Positions 21,029 to 29,760 of a DNA stretch of 33,333 bases are shown here, in pieces. The position numbers were made by a program, and so were the translations under genes. The notes beneath the pieces were generated by a model, which made no database searches, was not told the origin of the DNA, and saw only the letters and a program-made list of their open reading frames with translations. Source of the DNA: Lachnospiraceae bacterium (lineage in GTDB: Bacteria > Bacillota > Clostridia > Lachnospirales > Lachnospiraceae); the NCBI GenBank assembly GCA_024695205.1, contig JAILIQ010000132.1:1-33333 (forward strand). The letters run 5' to 3'. Numbering within the stretch: the first letter of the stretch is position 1; every line of letters starts with the position of its first letter.

Positions 21029-24022
21029 TCAATCGAGTTCGTCTATCGGAAGACCGAACTCCTTACGTTTCTTTATGATCTCCTCATCTATCAGGATCGA
21101 GTAGTCGATGATCGATTCACGGGTATCAACTCTGGTGTTGATTACCTTTCTGATAGCGTTGGAAATATGACGTCCGGTAAAGTATCCGCCGGGTACCTCA
21201 CGGATTCCCCTTGTCCAGGCCCACTGGGCTTCAAGTGTAGCTATATCGTTCGCGCTCCATGAAAGGCTTGAGAACGCGCGTCTGTTAGCTGTGTTGTATC
21301 TTGCGGACGAACCGAGAAGAGCTTCGATCTCACGTCCGAATCTTACCTGGGTCTCAGGTTTTGCCCACCACTTCATGAACTCCCATGCGTTGTTCTTAAG
21401 TGTCTGGTTTTCGGTTCTGAGCATCATCGTTGCAGCACCGGTAATGAAGTCGGATCTGTCGATAAATGTCTCGCCGTTCGCATCAACCTTCTCTGTACCG
21501 GGGATAAGGGTGAAGTCCCAAAGTCCTCTGATCTCGGGAGCCGAAACCATCAGAGTGTTATAGGTCGAATAAGGTGCGATACCGATAGGCATCTCGCCCG
21601 AACGGAATCTGGTAGCAAAGTCATATACGGTCGGAAGTCCGTAATCGTTGAAATATCTTACGTAATCATCGAAAGCCTTCATTCCGGCTTCGTCATTGAC
21701 CGTAGTCTTGGTTCCCGCTTCATTGTACATATCGCCGCCGTTCTGGAACAGCAATGTGAAATACAGTGAAAGGTCAGGTGTATTGGACATAACGGCTGTT
21801 GACGCCACACCGGTCGAACTGCTTCCTGCTGCGGAAGGGATACCGATCGAAAGGTTGTTGCCCTGAATGGTGGGAAGCATCTCGATCAGTTCTTTCCAGG
21901 TATTGGGGATTCCCAGTTCAAGCTCTTCAAGAACATCCTTACGGTAGAACATTACGTTGAAAGTCTGAGTCTCCGGTATACCGTAGATATGTGTAACACC
22001 GTTTATATCATCAAGCTCGTACTGCTTGTAGGAGCTTTCGGAATAATCTGCAAATACGTTCTGCCATCCGTCAAACTGAGTCAGATCCTCGGATGCACCT
22101 CTTAATGCGTAGTTTACAGGCTGGTCGGCGCCGACTGTCAGTGCTACGTTGGGGCCGTTGCCCGACATTACCGCATTCAGAAGGGCTCCTGCGTCAACGA
22201 TCTCAACATTGACCGGAATACCGCTGTTGGGAGTAAAGTCATCATCGATCATCGACTTAAGGATCGTACCCTGATCACGACCGGTCATGACCCAAACCTT
22301 TATTACACTGTTGTCCGCATCCGTATAGACATCTCCTACGGAATTGTAATCAACGAAATAGGAAGCAACGAAGGATTTTACTTCATGCCATGCTTTTGAG
22401 AAAATGTTGGCCTTCTGTGCCTTAACATTTACATCCGAGCTTGATATTACCAGATAATCTACATCGAACTTGCTCTCGCTGAGGGTAATAGCCGAAGTAC
22501 CGATAGCAGTTATGTTATCCTTAAATGTCTGGAACTCTGTCGTGATCTTCTGGGGCTTGCTCACAAATCTCTCAAGCTGTGTCGCCAGAGTCTGGCAGGT
22601 TGCTATGCTCTCTGCCTTCTGTCCGCTGTAATCAACCATGTCGTCAACTATCTTGAACAGTCTCCTGCTCTCAACATCCATGGCTTCGATAACCTCGGGA
22701 TAGGCCGACTCGATATGATAGTCACGATACTTGTCGGGGCTGGCTCCGGTATAAACAAGAAGCCTTCTGTATATCTGATTGAGACGGAAGGTTGAATCCT
22801 CCATTTCCTCAAGGATCGATCCGAGACCGCCGAGAGTCGCCTCAAGTCTTATCGTATGCTTTCCTGCAGGGAGGTAGATGTCATAGGGATTACCGTCAGC
22901 ATCCGAAAGTGTCATGTTCTGCCAGTCATTGTCATATTTGAAAATAACTGCCGAGAGCTCTTCGAAAGGAACCTTGCCGTCGATCAGGACCTTCCTGTTG
23001 GCTACGTTACCGCGTGAATAGTTCTGACGTCCCTTGACCATGATGCGATAGAAGCCGTCCGAAGGAACCTCAAAGTTCCACTCGATCCACTGTCCGTTGG
23101 TCTTCCATGCCTCACCGCCGATATAATTAAGAACTGTATAGGTTACACTGTTGGGTTCCGTTGTAGGTGATGATCTGTCAAACTTCGCATATAACGACGA
23201 CTCCGAACGGAGTGATGAATCCTCGCCCTGGAGCTTGATCTCAACAGCCGATGCCGAATTGCCCTTGCCGGAATTCTGTGCTTTGTAATCAGCATATGTA
23301 AATTCCTTTTCAACCGGAGCAAGCTTGACCGCACCGATGATCAGCGGTTCGTTTTCTGCGGAAAGAGTGATAACATTGTTGCCGCTTTCAAGGAAGAATT
23401 TGTATGGCTTGTTCTCATATCCGCGGACATCGCTGAGTCTGCAGCTCTGCCAGTCGTACTGCTCGATCTGCTGGGGTCTGATCTCATTGCCCTGGTTGTC
23501 GATCTTCTTCTGACCGCCATCCTTCCAGATACGTGCAAAGCTGACATTCTGGGCATCCTCAAAAGGAAGGCTGCCGTTGATGCTGATGCTTCGCTCGGCG
23601 GGAACTCCGTGAGACTCGGGGATAACATACTCAACATAAATATTGTAGAATCCCGAAGTCGGAACATTGACATTCCAAGACACCGTAGAATTGAGTCCGG
23701 TATAAACAGCAGACTGCGCACCGAAAGACTTGCCGTATCCTGCAAGCTCTCCCGCAGAAAGCAGATTCACATCGCCCTCGCCCTGAAAATCGGCAACATT
23801 CACGGATACCTCCGCATCGGGATAAGCAGCATCAGAATGAGAATTAAGATAATCCCTGTATGTTCCGGTCCTCTCCAATCCTTCAATCTGCCTGTTCAGA
23901 TCAAAATCCCGATACTTGCCCTCAAAAGTCTCGTTACCGCTTAAATTCAGCAATACGCACACCAATACGATCGCTGCGATAACTCCCAGGGTAATAAGCA
24001 ATTTTTTAACTGAATCTTTCAT
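21029..24022 (-). CDS. Large membrane-anchored solute-binding protein with two beta-sandwich domains
   Basis: A 997-residue protein, about twice the usual size. Residues 8-28 form a membrane helix with no lipobox, so it is helix-anchored rather than lipid-anchored. Two related beta-sandwich domains follow (about 73-235 and 262-405): VSWNVNVPTSGFYNIYVEY at 114-132 matches WIEWNFEVPSDGFYRIMVK at 312-330, and LPFEDAQNV at 152 matches VPFEELSAV at 351, both offset by 199 residues. They look like CBM6/35-type carbohydrate-binding folds. A helical region (about 410-560) leads to a family-1 sugar-binding domain (about 572-970; IPETQTFNVMFYRKDVLEELELG). The product would hold polymer and deliver oligosaccharides to the first permease pair. 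The ribosome binding site, AGAGGTAGGT, is moderate. This is the first gene of the nine-gene locus. Confidence 0.88.
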   Translation of the reverse strand: MKDSVKKLLITLGVIAAIVLVCVLLNLSGNETFEGKYRDFDLNRQIEGLERTGTYRDYLNSHSDAAYPDAEVSVNVADFQGEGDVNLLSAGELAGYGKSFGAQSAVYTGLNSTVSWNVNVPTSGFYNIYVEYVIPESHGVPAERSISINGSLPFEDAQNVSFARIWKDGGQKKIDNQGNEIRPQQIEQYDWQSCRLSDVRGYENKPYKFFLESGNNVITLSAENEPLIIGAVKLAPVEKEFTYADYKAQNSGKGNSASAVEIKLQGEDSSLRSESSLYAKFDRSSPTTEPNSVTYTVLNYIGGEAWKTNGQWIEWNFEVPSDGFYRIMVKGRQNYSRGNVANRKVLIDGKVPFEELSAVIFKYDNDWQNMTLSDADGNPYDIYLPAGKHTIRLEATLGGLGSILEEMEDSTFRLNQIYRRLLVYTGASPDKYRDYHIESAYPEVIEAMDVESRRLFKIVDDMVDYSGQKAESIATCQTLATQLERFVSKPQKITTEFQTFKDNITAIGTSAITLSESKFDVDYLVISSSDVNVKAQKANIFSKAWHEVKSFVASYFVDYNSVGDVYTDADNSVIKVWVMTGRDQGTILKSMIDDDFTPNSGIPVNVEIVDAGALLNAVMSGNGPNVALTVGADQPVNYALRGASEDLTQFDGWQNVFADYSESSYKQYELDDINGVTHIYGIPETQTFNVMFYRKDVLEELELGIPNTWKELIEMLPTIQGNNLSIGIPSAAGSSSTGVASTAVMSNTPDLSLYFTLLFQNGGDMYNEAGTKTTVNDEAGMKAFDDYVRYFNDYGLPTVYDFATRFRSGEMPIGIAPYSTYNTLMVSAPEIRGLWDFTLIPGTEKVDANGETFIDRSDFITGAATMMLRTENQTLKNNAWEFMKWWAKPETQVRFGREIEALLGSSARYNTANRRAFSSLSWSANDIATLEAQWAWTRGIREVPGGYFTGRHISNAIRKVINTRVDTRESIIDYSILIDEEIIKKRKEFGLPIDELD

Positions 24023-24393
24023 ACCTACCTCTTTTTGACTTGAAGTTGATTATTTTTGAAATAAACAAAATTCCCGTTTGTTCACAGTTATGACACAATT
24101 TTAATCAAATATTCATAAAGCGTCTTGCCAAATATTGCTATATTCAAGTCATGGCTTGCTACGGCTTTTACCATTATTTACTAAAAATTTTTATTAATTC
24201 TTGTTAATTTTTACCATAAACAAAAAAGGGGCTCCGGGAAAAAATCCCGATAAACCGCCCTTTGTGAAAATTGACTATTCATTTAAAAAAAGAAATGTTT
24301 CATTTTTGAGATATCAAAACGTTTTTATGTACTGTTATGCATTTTTACCAAATATTGCTGTCCGGAATACGGTTTTTTCAACTTTTTCGCCGA
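24023..24393. other. 371-bp intergenic region between DAHP synthase and the uptake locus
   Basis: No gene seen. It is AT-rich. It contains the DAHP synthase terminator (24222-24263), and about 200 bp lead to the large binding-protein start. A promoter is expected there, but no convincing -35/-10 pair was found; TTGGCA at 24131-24126 (minus) with a poor TTTGAT -10 is the best candidate. The 12-mer CCAAATATTGCT occurs twice (about 24128-24139 and 24348-24359). Confidence 0.45.
24222..24263 (-). terminator. Probable rho-independent terminator after DAHP synthase
   Basis: On the minus strand AAAGGGC (24263-24257) pairs with GCCCCTTT (24232-24225) and, inside, CGGGA pairs with TCCCG around a 5-nt loop; the unpaired stretches in the stem are unequal. 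A run of six T follows (24227-24222). It lies about 130 bp past the stop at 24394 and separates DAHP synthase from the uptake locus. Confidence 0.6.
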
Positions 24394-25422
24394 TCAGACC
24401 ATCTCCGCAAGATCATAGATCATCTTTTCGGTTTTTTCCCATCCGAGGCACGCATCGGTAATGGACTTGCCGTAGATGCCCTCTCCGATCTTCTGACAGC
24501 CGTCTTCTATGTAGCTTTCCACCATAAATCCCTTTACGAGCCTGCGGGCGTTGTCATTGAATTTCCTGTATCTCATGACTTCATCGACTATCCTCACCTG
24601 CTCGAAAGGATTCTTGTTTGAATTGGCATGATTCGTATCGATCACTACCGCGGGATTTTTCAGGTCCGATTTCTCATACAGTTCGTTCAGATACATAACA
24701 TCTTCATAATGATAATTCGGAAATGTCTGGTCGCCTTTTGTGTTGAATCCGCGCAGGATCGCATGCGCATATTCGTTGCCCGCAGAATGTCCGGTCCAGC
24801 CGCGGTACAGGAATGTGTGTGGCCTCTGGGCGGCATGGATCGAATTCATCATTACCGAAAGATCGCCGCTTGTGGGGTTTTTCATCCCGACAGCTGCCTC
24901 TACCGCGCTCGCCGTCAGCCTGTGCTGCTGATCTTCGACAGACCTTGCACCCACAGTCACATATCCCAGGATATCATCAAGATACTTGTAATTTTCGGGA
25001 TAAAGCATCTCATCGGCGCAGGCAAAGCCCGTCTCCTTCACCGCTCTCATATGGAGCTCGCGGGTTGTGATGATCCCCTTGAAAAGATCCGGTTTTTCAC
25101 CGGGTACCGGAGAATGCAGAAGTCCCTTGTATCCGTCTCCCGTGGTGCGTGGCTTGTTGGTATAGACCCTCGGAACGATAAATACCCTGTCTTCCACCTT
25201 TTCCTGAACTTTCCTGAGCCTCAGGATATAATCGATCACCGCGTCCTCCCTGTCTGCGGAGCAGGGTCCTATCACAAGCAGGATGCGTTCATCCCTTCCG
25301 GAAATGATCTTCTTGATCTCCTCGCGTTTTTTCTCAATGGTCGTCTGCACGGCCGCATCTATAGGGAACATCTCCTTTACCTCCATGGGTATGGCGATCT
25401 TCCTCTCAAATTCCATATTCAT
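24394..25422 (-). CDS. aroF: 3-deoxy-7-phosphoheptulonate (DAHP) synthase, class I
   Basis: A 342-residue cytoplasmic enzyme joining phosphoenolpyruvate and erythrose 4-phosphate at the first step of the shikimate pathway. Class I (AroF/G/H) motifs are present: LLVIGPCSADRED, NKPRTTGDGYKGLLHSP, GMKNPTSGDLSVMMNSI and DTNHANSNKNP, where the metal and phosphate ligands lie. Length is normal for a class I enzyme without extra domains, so feedback control, if any, would act on the core as in AroFGH. Which aromatic amino acid inhibits it cannot be read. The ATG at 25422 is about 12 bases from GAGGGAG; an ATG at 25416 is also possible. A 38-bp repeat array lies between it and the oxidoreductase upstream. 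Confidence 0.93.
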   Translation of the reverse strand: MNMEFERKIAIPMEVKEMFPIDAAVQTTIEKKREEIKKIISGRDERILLVIGPCSADREDAVIDYILRLRKVQEKVEDRVFIVPRVYTNKPRTTGDGYKGLLHSPVPGEKPDLFKGIITTRELHMRAVKETGFACADEMLYPENYKYLDDILGYVTVGARSVEDQQHRLTASAVEAAVGMKNPTSGDLSVMMNSIHAAQRPHTFLYRGWTGHSAGNEYAHAILRGFNTKGDQTFPNYHYEDVMYLNELYEKSDLKNPAVVIDTNHANSNKNPFEQVRIVDEVMRYRKFNDNARRLVKGFMVESYIEDGCQKIGEGIYGKSITDACLGWEKTEKMIYDLAEMV

Positions 25423-25459
25423 AAACCGCTGTTAACTCCCTCAATCCCGTGCCTTAGAC

Positions 25460-25573
25460 GGGATGTATGTTTATCTCCTAAGAATTTCGCTTCTATCGGG
25501 ATCTATGTTTATCTCCCGGGAATTTCGCTTTTACCGGGATATATGCTTATCTCCCGGTATTTACGCTTCAAAC
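25460..25573. repeat. Three tandem copies of a 38-bp hairpin repeat
   Basis: GGGAT-initiated units begin at 25460, 25498 and 25536, exactly 38 bp apart, with the start of a fourth (GGGAA) at 25574. Shared words are TATGTTTATCTCC and TTTCGCTT, with a few substitutions per copy. Each copy carries a CCCGG/CCGGG-type inverted repeat, so transcripts would form a hairpin per unit; on the minus strand each also has a GGAGATAA stretch resembling a ribosome binding site. The rightmost copy includes the last codons and stop of the Ldh-family gene (25561). Confidence 0.85.
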
Positions 25574-26670
25574 GGGAATCTGTAATCGAGCCCGAATTCA
25601 TCCCTCAGTTCCACAAGTTCCTTCTGAATGCTCTCTCCGACGGGAACTCCCTTATCCTTGCGTTCATTCCATGAGATCCATTCCTTCTCTCCCGCCGTGT
25701 AGATACGCTCTGCACCCGGAGCCTTCCTGGATCCGCGCAGTCCCCGCAGGATCCGGCCCGCGGTCTCCTTAAACACGTCAAGACCCATAAAGAACTCGGG
25801 ATTGATTACGAAGAAGAAATGCCCCAGACGGTACATTCTCTTGTTGCCGTTCTCGTCAACACCGCTCAGTTCCTTCATAAAAGGACCGCCGGCAAGTGCC
25901 GCCGAAAGTATTTCTACTATTGTCGTAAATCCGTAGCCCTTATATCCGCCCGTTTCCTCACCGAGTCCGCCGATCGAAAGCAGTGCACACTTACCCGCTC
26001 TCATATCCTTTAAGATCTGGCCCGAGTCGGTCATGGTTCCGCCTTCTTCGGTGACAACAAGTCCTGCGGGTGTAGGCTTACCGCTTCTTTCGTAGAACTC
26101 GATCTTGCCGTTCTGAACTATACTTGTGGCACAGTCGAAATTAAATGGAAATTCCTCATCCGTAGGCATCGTAAATGTAAGCGGATTGGTTCCCATCATC
26201 GGCTCAACGCCAAAAGTCGGTGCAACCGAAGGTCTTGCGTTAGTTCCGGAGATACCGATCATTCCGGCCTTCTCTGCCATGGTCGTCCAGTATCCCGCGA
26301 TCCCGTAATGCGTGGAATTGTAAATGGTCCCGCCCGCCATACCGTATTCCTTTGCCTTTTTTATCAGCATTTCCATCATACGGTGGCTTGCAACCATGCC
26401 CATACCGTTATTGGCATTCATCACAACGGTTGTCGGTGTTTCCTTAATTATCTCGGTATCAGTCACAGGGAGCAGCGTCCCGTTCTTGATCCTGTCAAGG
26501 TAAATAGGCTTAAACCGGTTGCAGCCGTGACTTTCAATTCCCCTGCGGTCGCTTTCGAGCAGCACATCCGCACAGATTTCGGCATCCTCCTTCGGAACAC
26601 CGTATTTAACAAAAACATCTACCATGAATGAATTCATCATATCCCACGGTACATAAGGTCTGGTCTCCAT
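25561..26670 (-). CDS. Ldh family (malate/L-sulfolactate/ureidoglycolate type) oxidoreductase
   Basis: A 369-residue NAD(P)-dependent dehydrogenase of the Ldh_2 family, which includes malate, sulfolactate and 2,3-diketogulonate (YiaK) dehydrogenases and is unrelated to classical lactate dehydrogenase. Family motifs are RRGIESHGCNRF with the conserved His at about 48, NSTHYGIAGYW, GTNPLTFTMP and GYKGYGFTTIVEIL. It is cytoplasmic. The substrate, a 2-hydroxy acid or sugar acid, is not determinable. The start at 26670 has GGAGG; an AACGG/CCGTT hairpin (about 26682-26696) partly covers this site. It lies between GH30 and DAHP synthase on the same strand. The 3' end falls in the 38-bp repeat, so the last few codons may have arisen with that duplication. 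Confidence 0.9.
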   Translation of the reverse strand: METRPYVPWDMMNSFMVDVFVKYGVPKEDAEICADVLLESDRRGIESHGCNRFKPIYLDRIKNGTLLPVTDTEIIKETPTTVVMNANNGMGMVASHRMMEMLIKKAKEYGMAGGTIYNSTHYGIAGYWTTMAEKAGMIGISGTNARPSVAPTFGVEPMMGTNPLTFTMPTDEEFPFNFDCATSIVQNGKIEFYERSGKPTPAGLVVTEEGGTMTDSGQILKDMRAGKCALLSIGGLGEETGGYKGYGFTTIVEILSAALAGGPFMKELSGVDENGNKRMYRLGHFFFVINPEFFMGLDVFKETAGRILRGLRGSRKAPGAERIYTAGEKEWISWNERKDKGVPVGESIQKELVELRDEFGLDYRFPFEA

Positions 26671-26739
26671 TGCATTTCCTCCGTTTTCCGAACGGTCCTT
26701 CAGGCAAAAGGAACCATTCTTTTTCCAACATTTCTTTTT

Positions 26740-28908
26740 TCAGTTTCCGGTCTCTTCGTTTACAAATTCACCCGCCGGACTGGTGTATAATATCTTAACC
26801 GTAACATTGTCGAGATAAAAATCGTCAGTGTTTCCGGGTGCTTCCCAGTAGAAGCGGTAGCTTCCGTTATCCATATTGGAGTACAGAGTCATGTACCCTT
26901 CAGCATGATACCACTTCCCGGCTTCCATGTTCTCGCACACCACTCTGTCATTCTCGCCCGAAGGATACCATGTTCCGCCGTTACAGGTAAATGTGGGCGT
27001 ACACGAGATGCTTCCTCCGTTTTCGAGCATACAGTCATAAGATACATACATCATATAACCGTAATTGTTGAAATAATCGTTCGAAAGCCCTATTCCGTTC
27101 CACTCGGCGCTTCTTCCGGTTACGGCAAGACAGCCCTTCCCGTCTGAGCCGCCGTCGGCTTTAAGATTTCCCCTGCTGCTTCCCATCTCCGTAAATGCAG
27201 TCAGGTCCTCCGCCGAATCAAACGCAGCCTGTACAATCACAATATCTTCTTCCGGTGCTTCTGCAACGATCTCTTCGGTGATAACATCATTTTCATAAAC
27301 AACAGGAGTAACTTCAGGCACCCGGACCGGTGTATCTCCGGGATATCCGGTAATATCTACCGAAATGACCGATCTGGCCGGGATCAGAATGCCCCCGGAC
27401 GGATCATACGCCCCGACATTTTGGAAGCACTTTTCCTCTGATTCGCATTCTTCGCCGAACTCGCTCAGATATACGGTGCTGTCGGTGATCGTATAGTCTT
27501 TGGGGTCCAGGATATATGAGAATTCCCTGTCCGAATTGTTAACCAGGACAACCGCAAGCTTATTCCCATAGGGCGAAATAAACGCGCATACCTTGGCGCC
27601 CGAATCGGCCGCAGCGGCATCGACCCTTGTATATCCGGGTCTTATAAACTGCGAATAATGGCGCATCGCATAATAATTTGCGCTGAGACGCCAGTTGCCT
27701 GCATTATCGACATCAACCAGATGGAATGACTCAAACAGACCGGGCGTCGAATCATCCCACACACCGCTCCAGTACAGATATGCCGTCATATCCGCATAAG
27801 TAAGTGCGTAATACAGCAGTTCCGAGGTCTGGATCCCTTTGCCGATGTAGTATTCGGTCTGCCAGCGCCTGATGTCGCCAAAATTGTTCTTTATACCCGA
27901 AAAATTGGTCATAAATGAACTCGGCTTCACCGTATTGGTTGAAGAATCCCCGGTTCCTCCGACGTAGAGGTGATATGCAACACCTTCAAGCGCTTCGGGT
28001 CTTTCTTTCAGAATGTCTCTTGTATAATTGAGAAGATCGGTCGTAGTACAGCTCATACTCTCGGGTCCGAGCATCCGCGGCGCGTCGTCTCCGAATTCCG
28101 CATGGATAGCATCATAAACGGCTATAAACGCCTTTGCATACGAAGCCTTATCGGCGGTTTCTTTCGGTCCGAACAGACACCCTTCATAATCGTCAGGAGC
28201 AAAATCCACTTCATTCTGGATCGAGAGATAATCAAACCTTATTCCGTACGACATGTAGTATTTAAGCGATTCCACCCACCAGTTGGCATACTCGTCGTAA
28301 ACAAACCTGCCGTCTTCATGTTTTGCGAGAGTTCCCGAACCTTTGGCAATGGAATTGTCGGATTTCAGATATGCGGGAGGGGACCAGCAGCACATGAGGA
28401 CATAAACCTTTTCACCGTACTTTGCAGCCCTTTCCCTGGCTTCCTTATAATTTCTCGCCATGGTAACGGCATTTGAAGCCTTATCCTGCACATGATAATT
28501 ATATTCGTTCTTGACTCTGAGTATGGTAAGCTTAGCGTCGCTGAACAGGGCATCAAGTCCCGCTTCGGCATTTTTGGCGTTCAACAGCCTCTCACCGTAC
28601 CAGGTATATGCGGCACCGAAGCCGTCCATAGTCTGATACGTTACAGACGGATCGATCACGATCGCAGGAAGATCCGCTCTCATATCCTGACTGCTGCCGT
28701 CTCCTGTTGCACCGGGCACCGGAGCATCATCCGCTCCGCCGGCATTTTCGGCATTAGCACCGTTTTCCGTATTATTGCCTCCCGGCTGCGAATTCTGTAC
28801 TTCGCTGCCGTTCCCGGTATTCTTGGTACAGCCCGTTATTGCCACGGCAAGAGACAGAATAACAGCCAGTGTCAACGTACAGATGTGGTTAAAAGCTTTA
28901 ATCTTCAT
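26740..28908 (-). CDS. GH30 family glycoside hydrolase lipoprotein with C-terminal carbohydrate-binding-like domain
   Basis: A 722-residue lipoprotein. The lipobox AVAITGC puts the lipidated residue at Cys27, followed by a Gly/Asn-rich linker to about residue 80. The GH30 barrel with its side beta domain covers about 85-525: opening motif YQTMDGFGAAYTW, acid/base Glu233 (in SIQNEVDF) and nucleophile Glu352 (in RRWQTEYY). A beta-sandwich (about 570-715, with FDSAEDLTAF and GKWYHAEGYMTLYSN) resembles CBM4/22-type modules. GH30 contains endo-xylanases and beta-1,6-glucanases; the subfamily is not certain, though a xylanase suits the context. It acts at the cell surface. Its start overlaps the PAP2 stop by 11 bp, showing coupling. 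Confidence 0.91.
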   Translation of the reverse strand: MKIKAFNHICTLTLAVILSLAVAITGCTKNTGNGSEVQNSQPGGNNTENGANAENAGGADDAPVPGATGDGSSQDMRADLPAIVIDPSVTYQTMDGFGAAYTWYGERLLNAKNAEAGLDALFSDAKLTILRVKNEYNYHVQDKASNAVTMARNYKEARERAAKYGEKVYVLMCCWSPPAYLKSDNSIAKGSGTLAKHEDGRFVYDEYANWWVESLKYYMSYGIRFDYLSIQNEVDFAPDDYEGCLFGPKETADKASYAKAFIAVYDAIHAEFGDDAPRMLGPESMSCTTTDLLNYTRDILKERPEALEGVAYHLYVGGTGDSSTNTVKPSSFMTNFSGIKNNFGDIRRWQTEYYIGKGIQTSELLYYALTYADMTAYLYWSGVWDDSTPGLFESFHLVDVDNAGNWRLSANYYAMRHYSQFIRPGYTRVDAAAADSGAKVCAFISPYGNKLAVVLVNNSDREFSYILDPKDYTITDSTVYLSEFGEECESEEKCFQNVGAYDPSGGILIPARSVISVDITGYPGDTPVRVPEVTPVVYENDVITEEIVAEAPEEDIVIVQAAFDSAEDLTAFTEMGSSRGNLKADGGSDGKGCLAVTGRSAEWNGIGLSNDYFNNYGYMMYVSYDCMLENGGSISCTPTFTCNGGTWYPSGENDRVVCENMEAGKWYHAEGYMTLYSNMDNGSYRFYWEAPGNTDDFYLDNVTVKILYTSPAGEFVNEETGN

Positions 28909-29596
28909 AAACTCTTCGTTCCTTCCGTGCCGCTCTTATCTTGTTTCTCAATTCGAAAGAATACTCGGCAAGTGCTGCGTAAAGGGCTACAAGTGCCGAT
29001 CCGAGCAGCATTCCGCCGCAGATATCGGTAAACCAGTGATATCCGCTTAAGGCTCTTGACAGCACCGCAAACAGCATGACCGCAAGCGCCGCAAGACTCA
29101 TAACAAACTGTGCTTTTTCATCCTTAAGCCTTTTGTGCAGGGCGATGATCGCAGTGCCCATGACCGTAACAGCCATCAGCGTATGCGACGACGGATAGGA
29201 TGCTGCAAGCTTCCCGTCCTCAAGCAGAGGCCTGTAGTTGATGATAACGGCCTTGTCGAAAATGATATACAGAACAGCCATGATCACATATATCACCGCA
29301 AGTGCGTAAATATCGGGATCAACGCTCAGCAGATCCCTTGTCCTTATCAGTTCGTAAGCGCCAAGGCATGCAAAGCCGATGACCACCAGAATGACAAGTA
29401 TTCCGAAAAATGTTGATAGCCCGTACCACATGTTGCTTGTCCCGACATTTCTGAAGATCGCCCCGTTGATCCCCGCAAGACCCATCAGTGAGCCCTCCGG
29501 GCCGATCGGTTTTCTGTCGACCGATTTTACAAGGATCGTAAATAATATAAAGCATACAAACAGTATCACCGACATTCTGATCTTCTTAAAATCCAT
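28898..29596 (-). CDS. PAP2 family membrane phosphatase
   Basis: A 232-residue protein with about six membrane helices and the three phosphatase motifs of the PAP2 superfamily: K115...RP (K-AVIINYRP), 134-YPSSH-138 and S180-R...H187...D191 (SRALSGYHWFTD). Members remove phosphate from lipid phosphates such as undecaprenyl pyrophosphate or phosphatidic acid. The second motif is PSSH instead of the commoner PSGH, which is known in the family. The gene overlaps the GH30 start by 11 bp. ATG at 29596 with GGAGG upstream. A lipid carrier recycling role is possible; the link to glycan genes may be only positional. Confidence 0.9.
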   Translation of the reverse strand: MDFKKIRMSVILFVCFILFTILVKSVDRKPIGPEGSLMGLAGINGAIFRNVGTSNMWYGLSTFFGILVILVVIGFACLGAYELIRTRDLLSVDPDIYALAVIYVIMAVLYIIFDKAVIINYRPLLEDGKLAASYPSSHTLMAVTVMGTAIIALHKRLKDEKAQFVMSLAALAVMLFAVLSRALSGYHWFTDICGGMLLGSALVALYAALAEYSFELRNKIRAARKERRVYED

Positions 29597-29648
29597 GTTT
29601 ATAATCCTCCGTTGACATCTTTTACGACTGTCGTCCTTACATCATTCT

Positions 29649-29718
29649 ATCCGCCCGTCCGGTATGCCGGGACACTCCCCCATCTGTTCCGACAGACATA
29701 GCTGCGATCCGGGCGGAT
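29649..29718 (-). other. Branched RNA-like structure between esterase and PAP2 genes
   Basis: ATCCGCCCG (29649-29657) is exactly complementary to CGGGCGGAT (29710-29718). Within lie two further hairpins: GTCCGG/CCGGGAC (about 29657-29672) and CTGT-TCCG-ACAG (about 29684-29695). The outer stem with two inner hairpins makes a three-way junction. No U-run follows on the minus strand, so it is not a plain terminator. A perfect 7-bp palindrome AATAACC-C-GGTTATT (29751-29765) spans the esterase stop codon. Confidence 0.5.
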
Positions 29719-29760
29719 CTGTATTATCTTACCCGGTTACCAGGTTACTCAATAACCCGG

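Noticed and set aside
24023-24220. Promoter for the large binding-protein gene
   Set aside because: Only weak combinations were found (TTGGCA with a poor -10), not enough to annotate although a promoter is expected.
25460-25573. 38-bp repeats as a CRISPR array
   Set aside because: The units are directly joined with no unique spacers between repeats, vary between copies, and no cas gene is present.
24628-25674. 348-codon open frame on the plus strand
   Set aside because: It lies opposite DAHP synthase and the end of the oxidoreductase gene, whose protein motifs are unmistakable; no ribosome binding site or family signature. An antisense shadow frame.
28492-29031. 179-codon plus-strand open frame
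   Set aside because: Antisense to the GH30 and PAP2 genes, whose overlapping starts and motifs are convincing.
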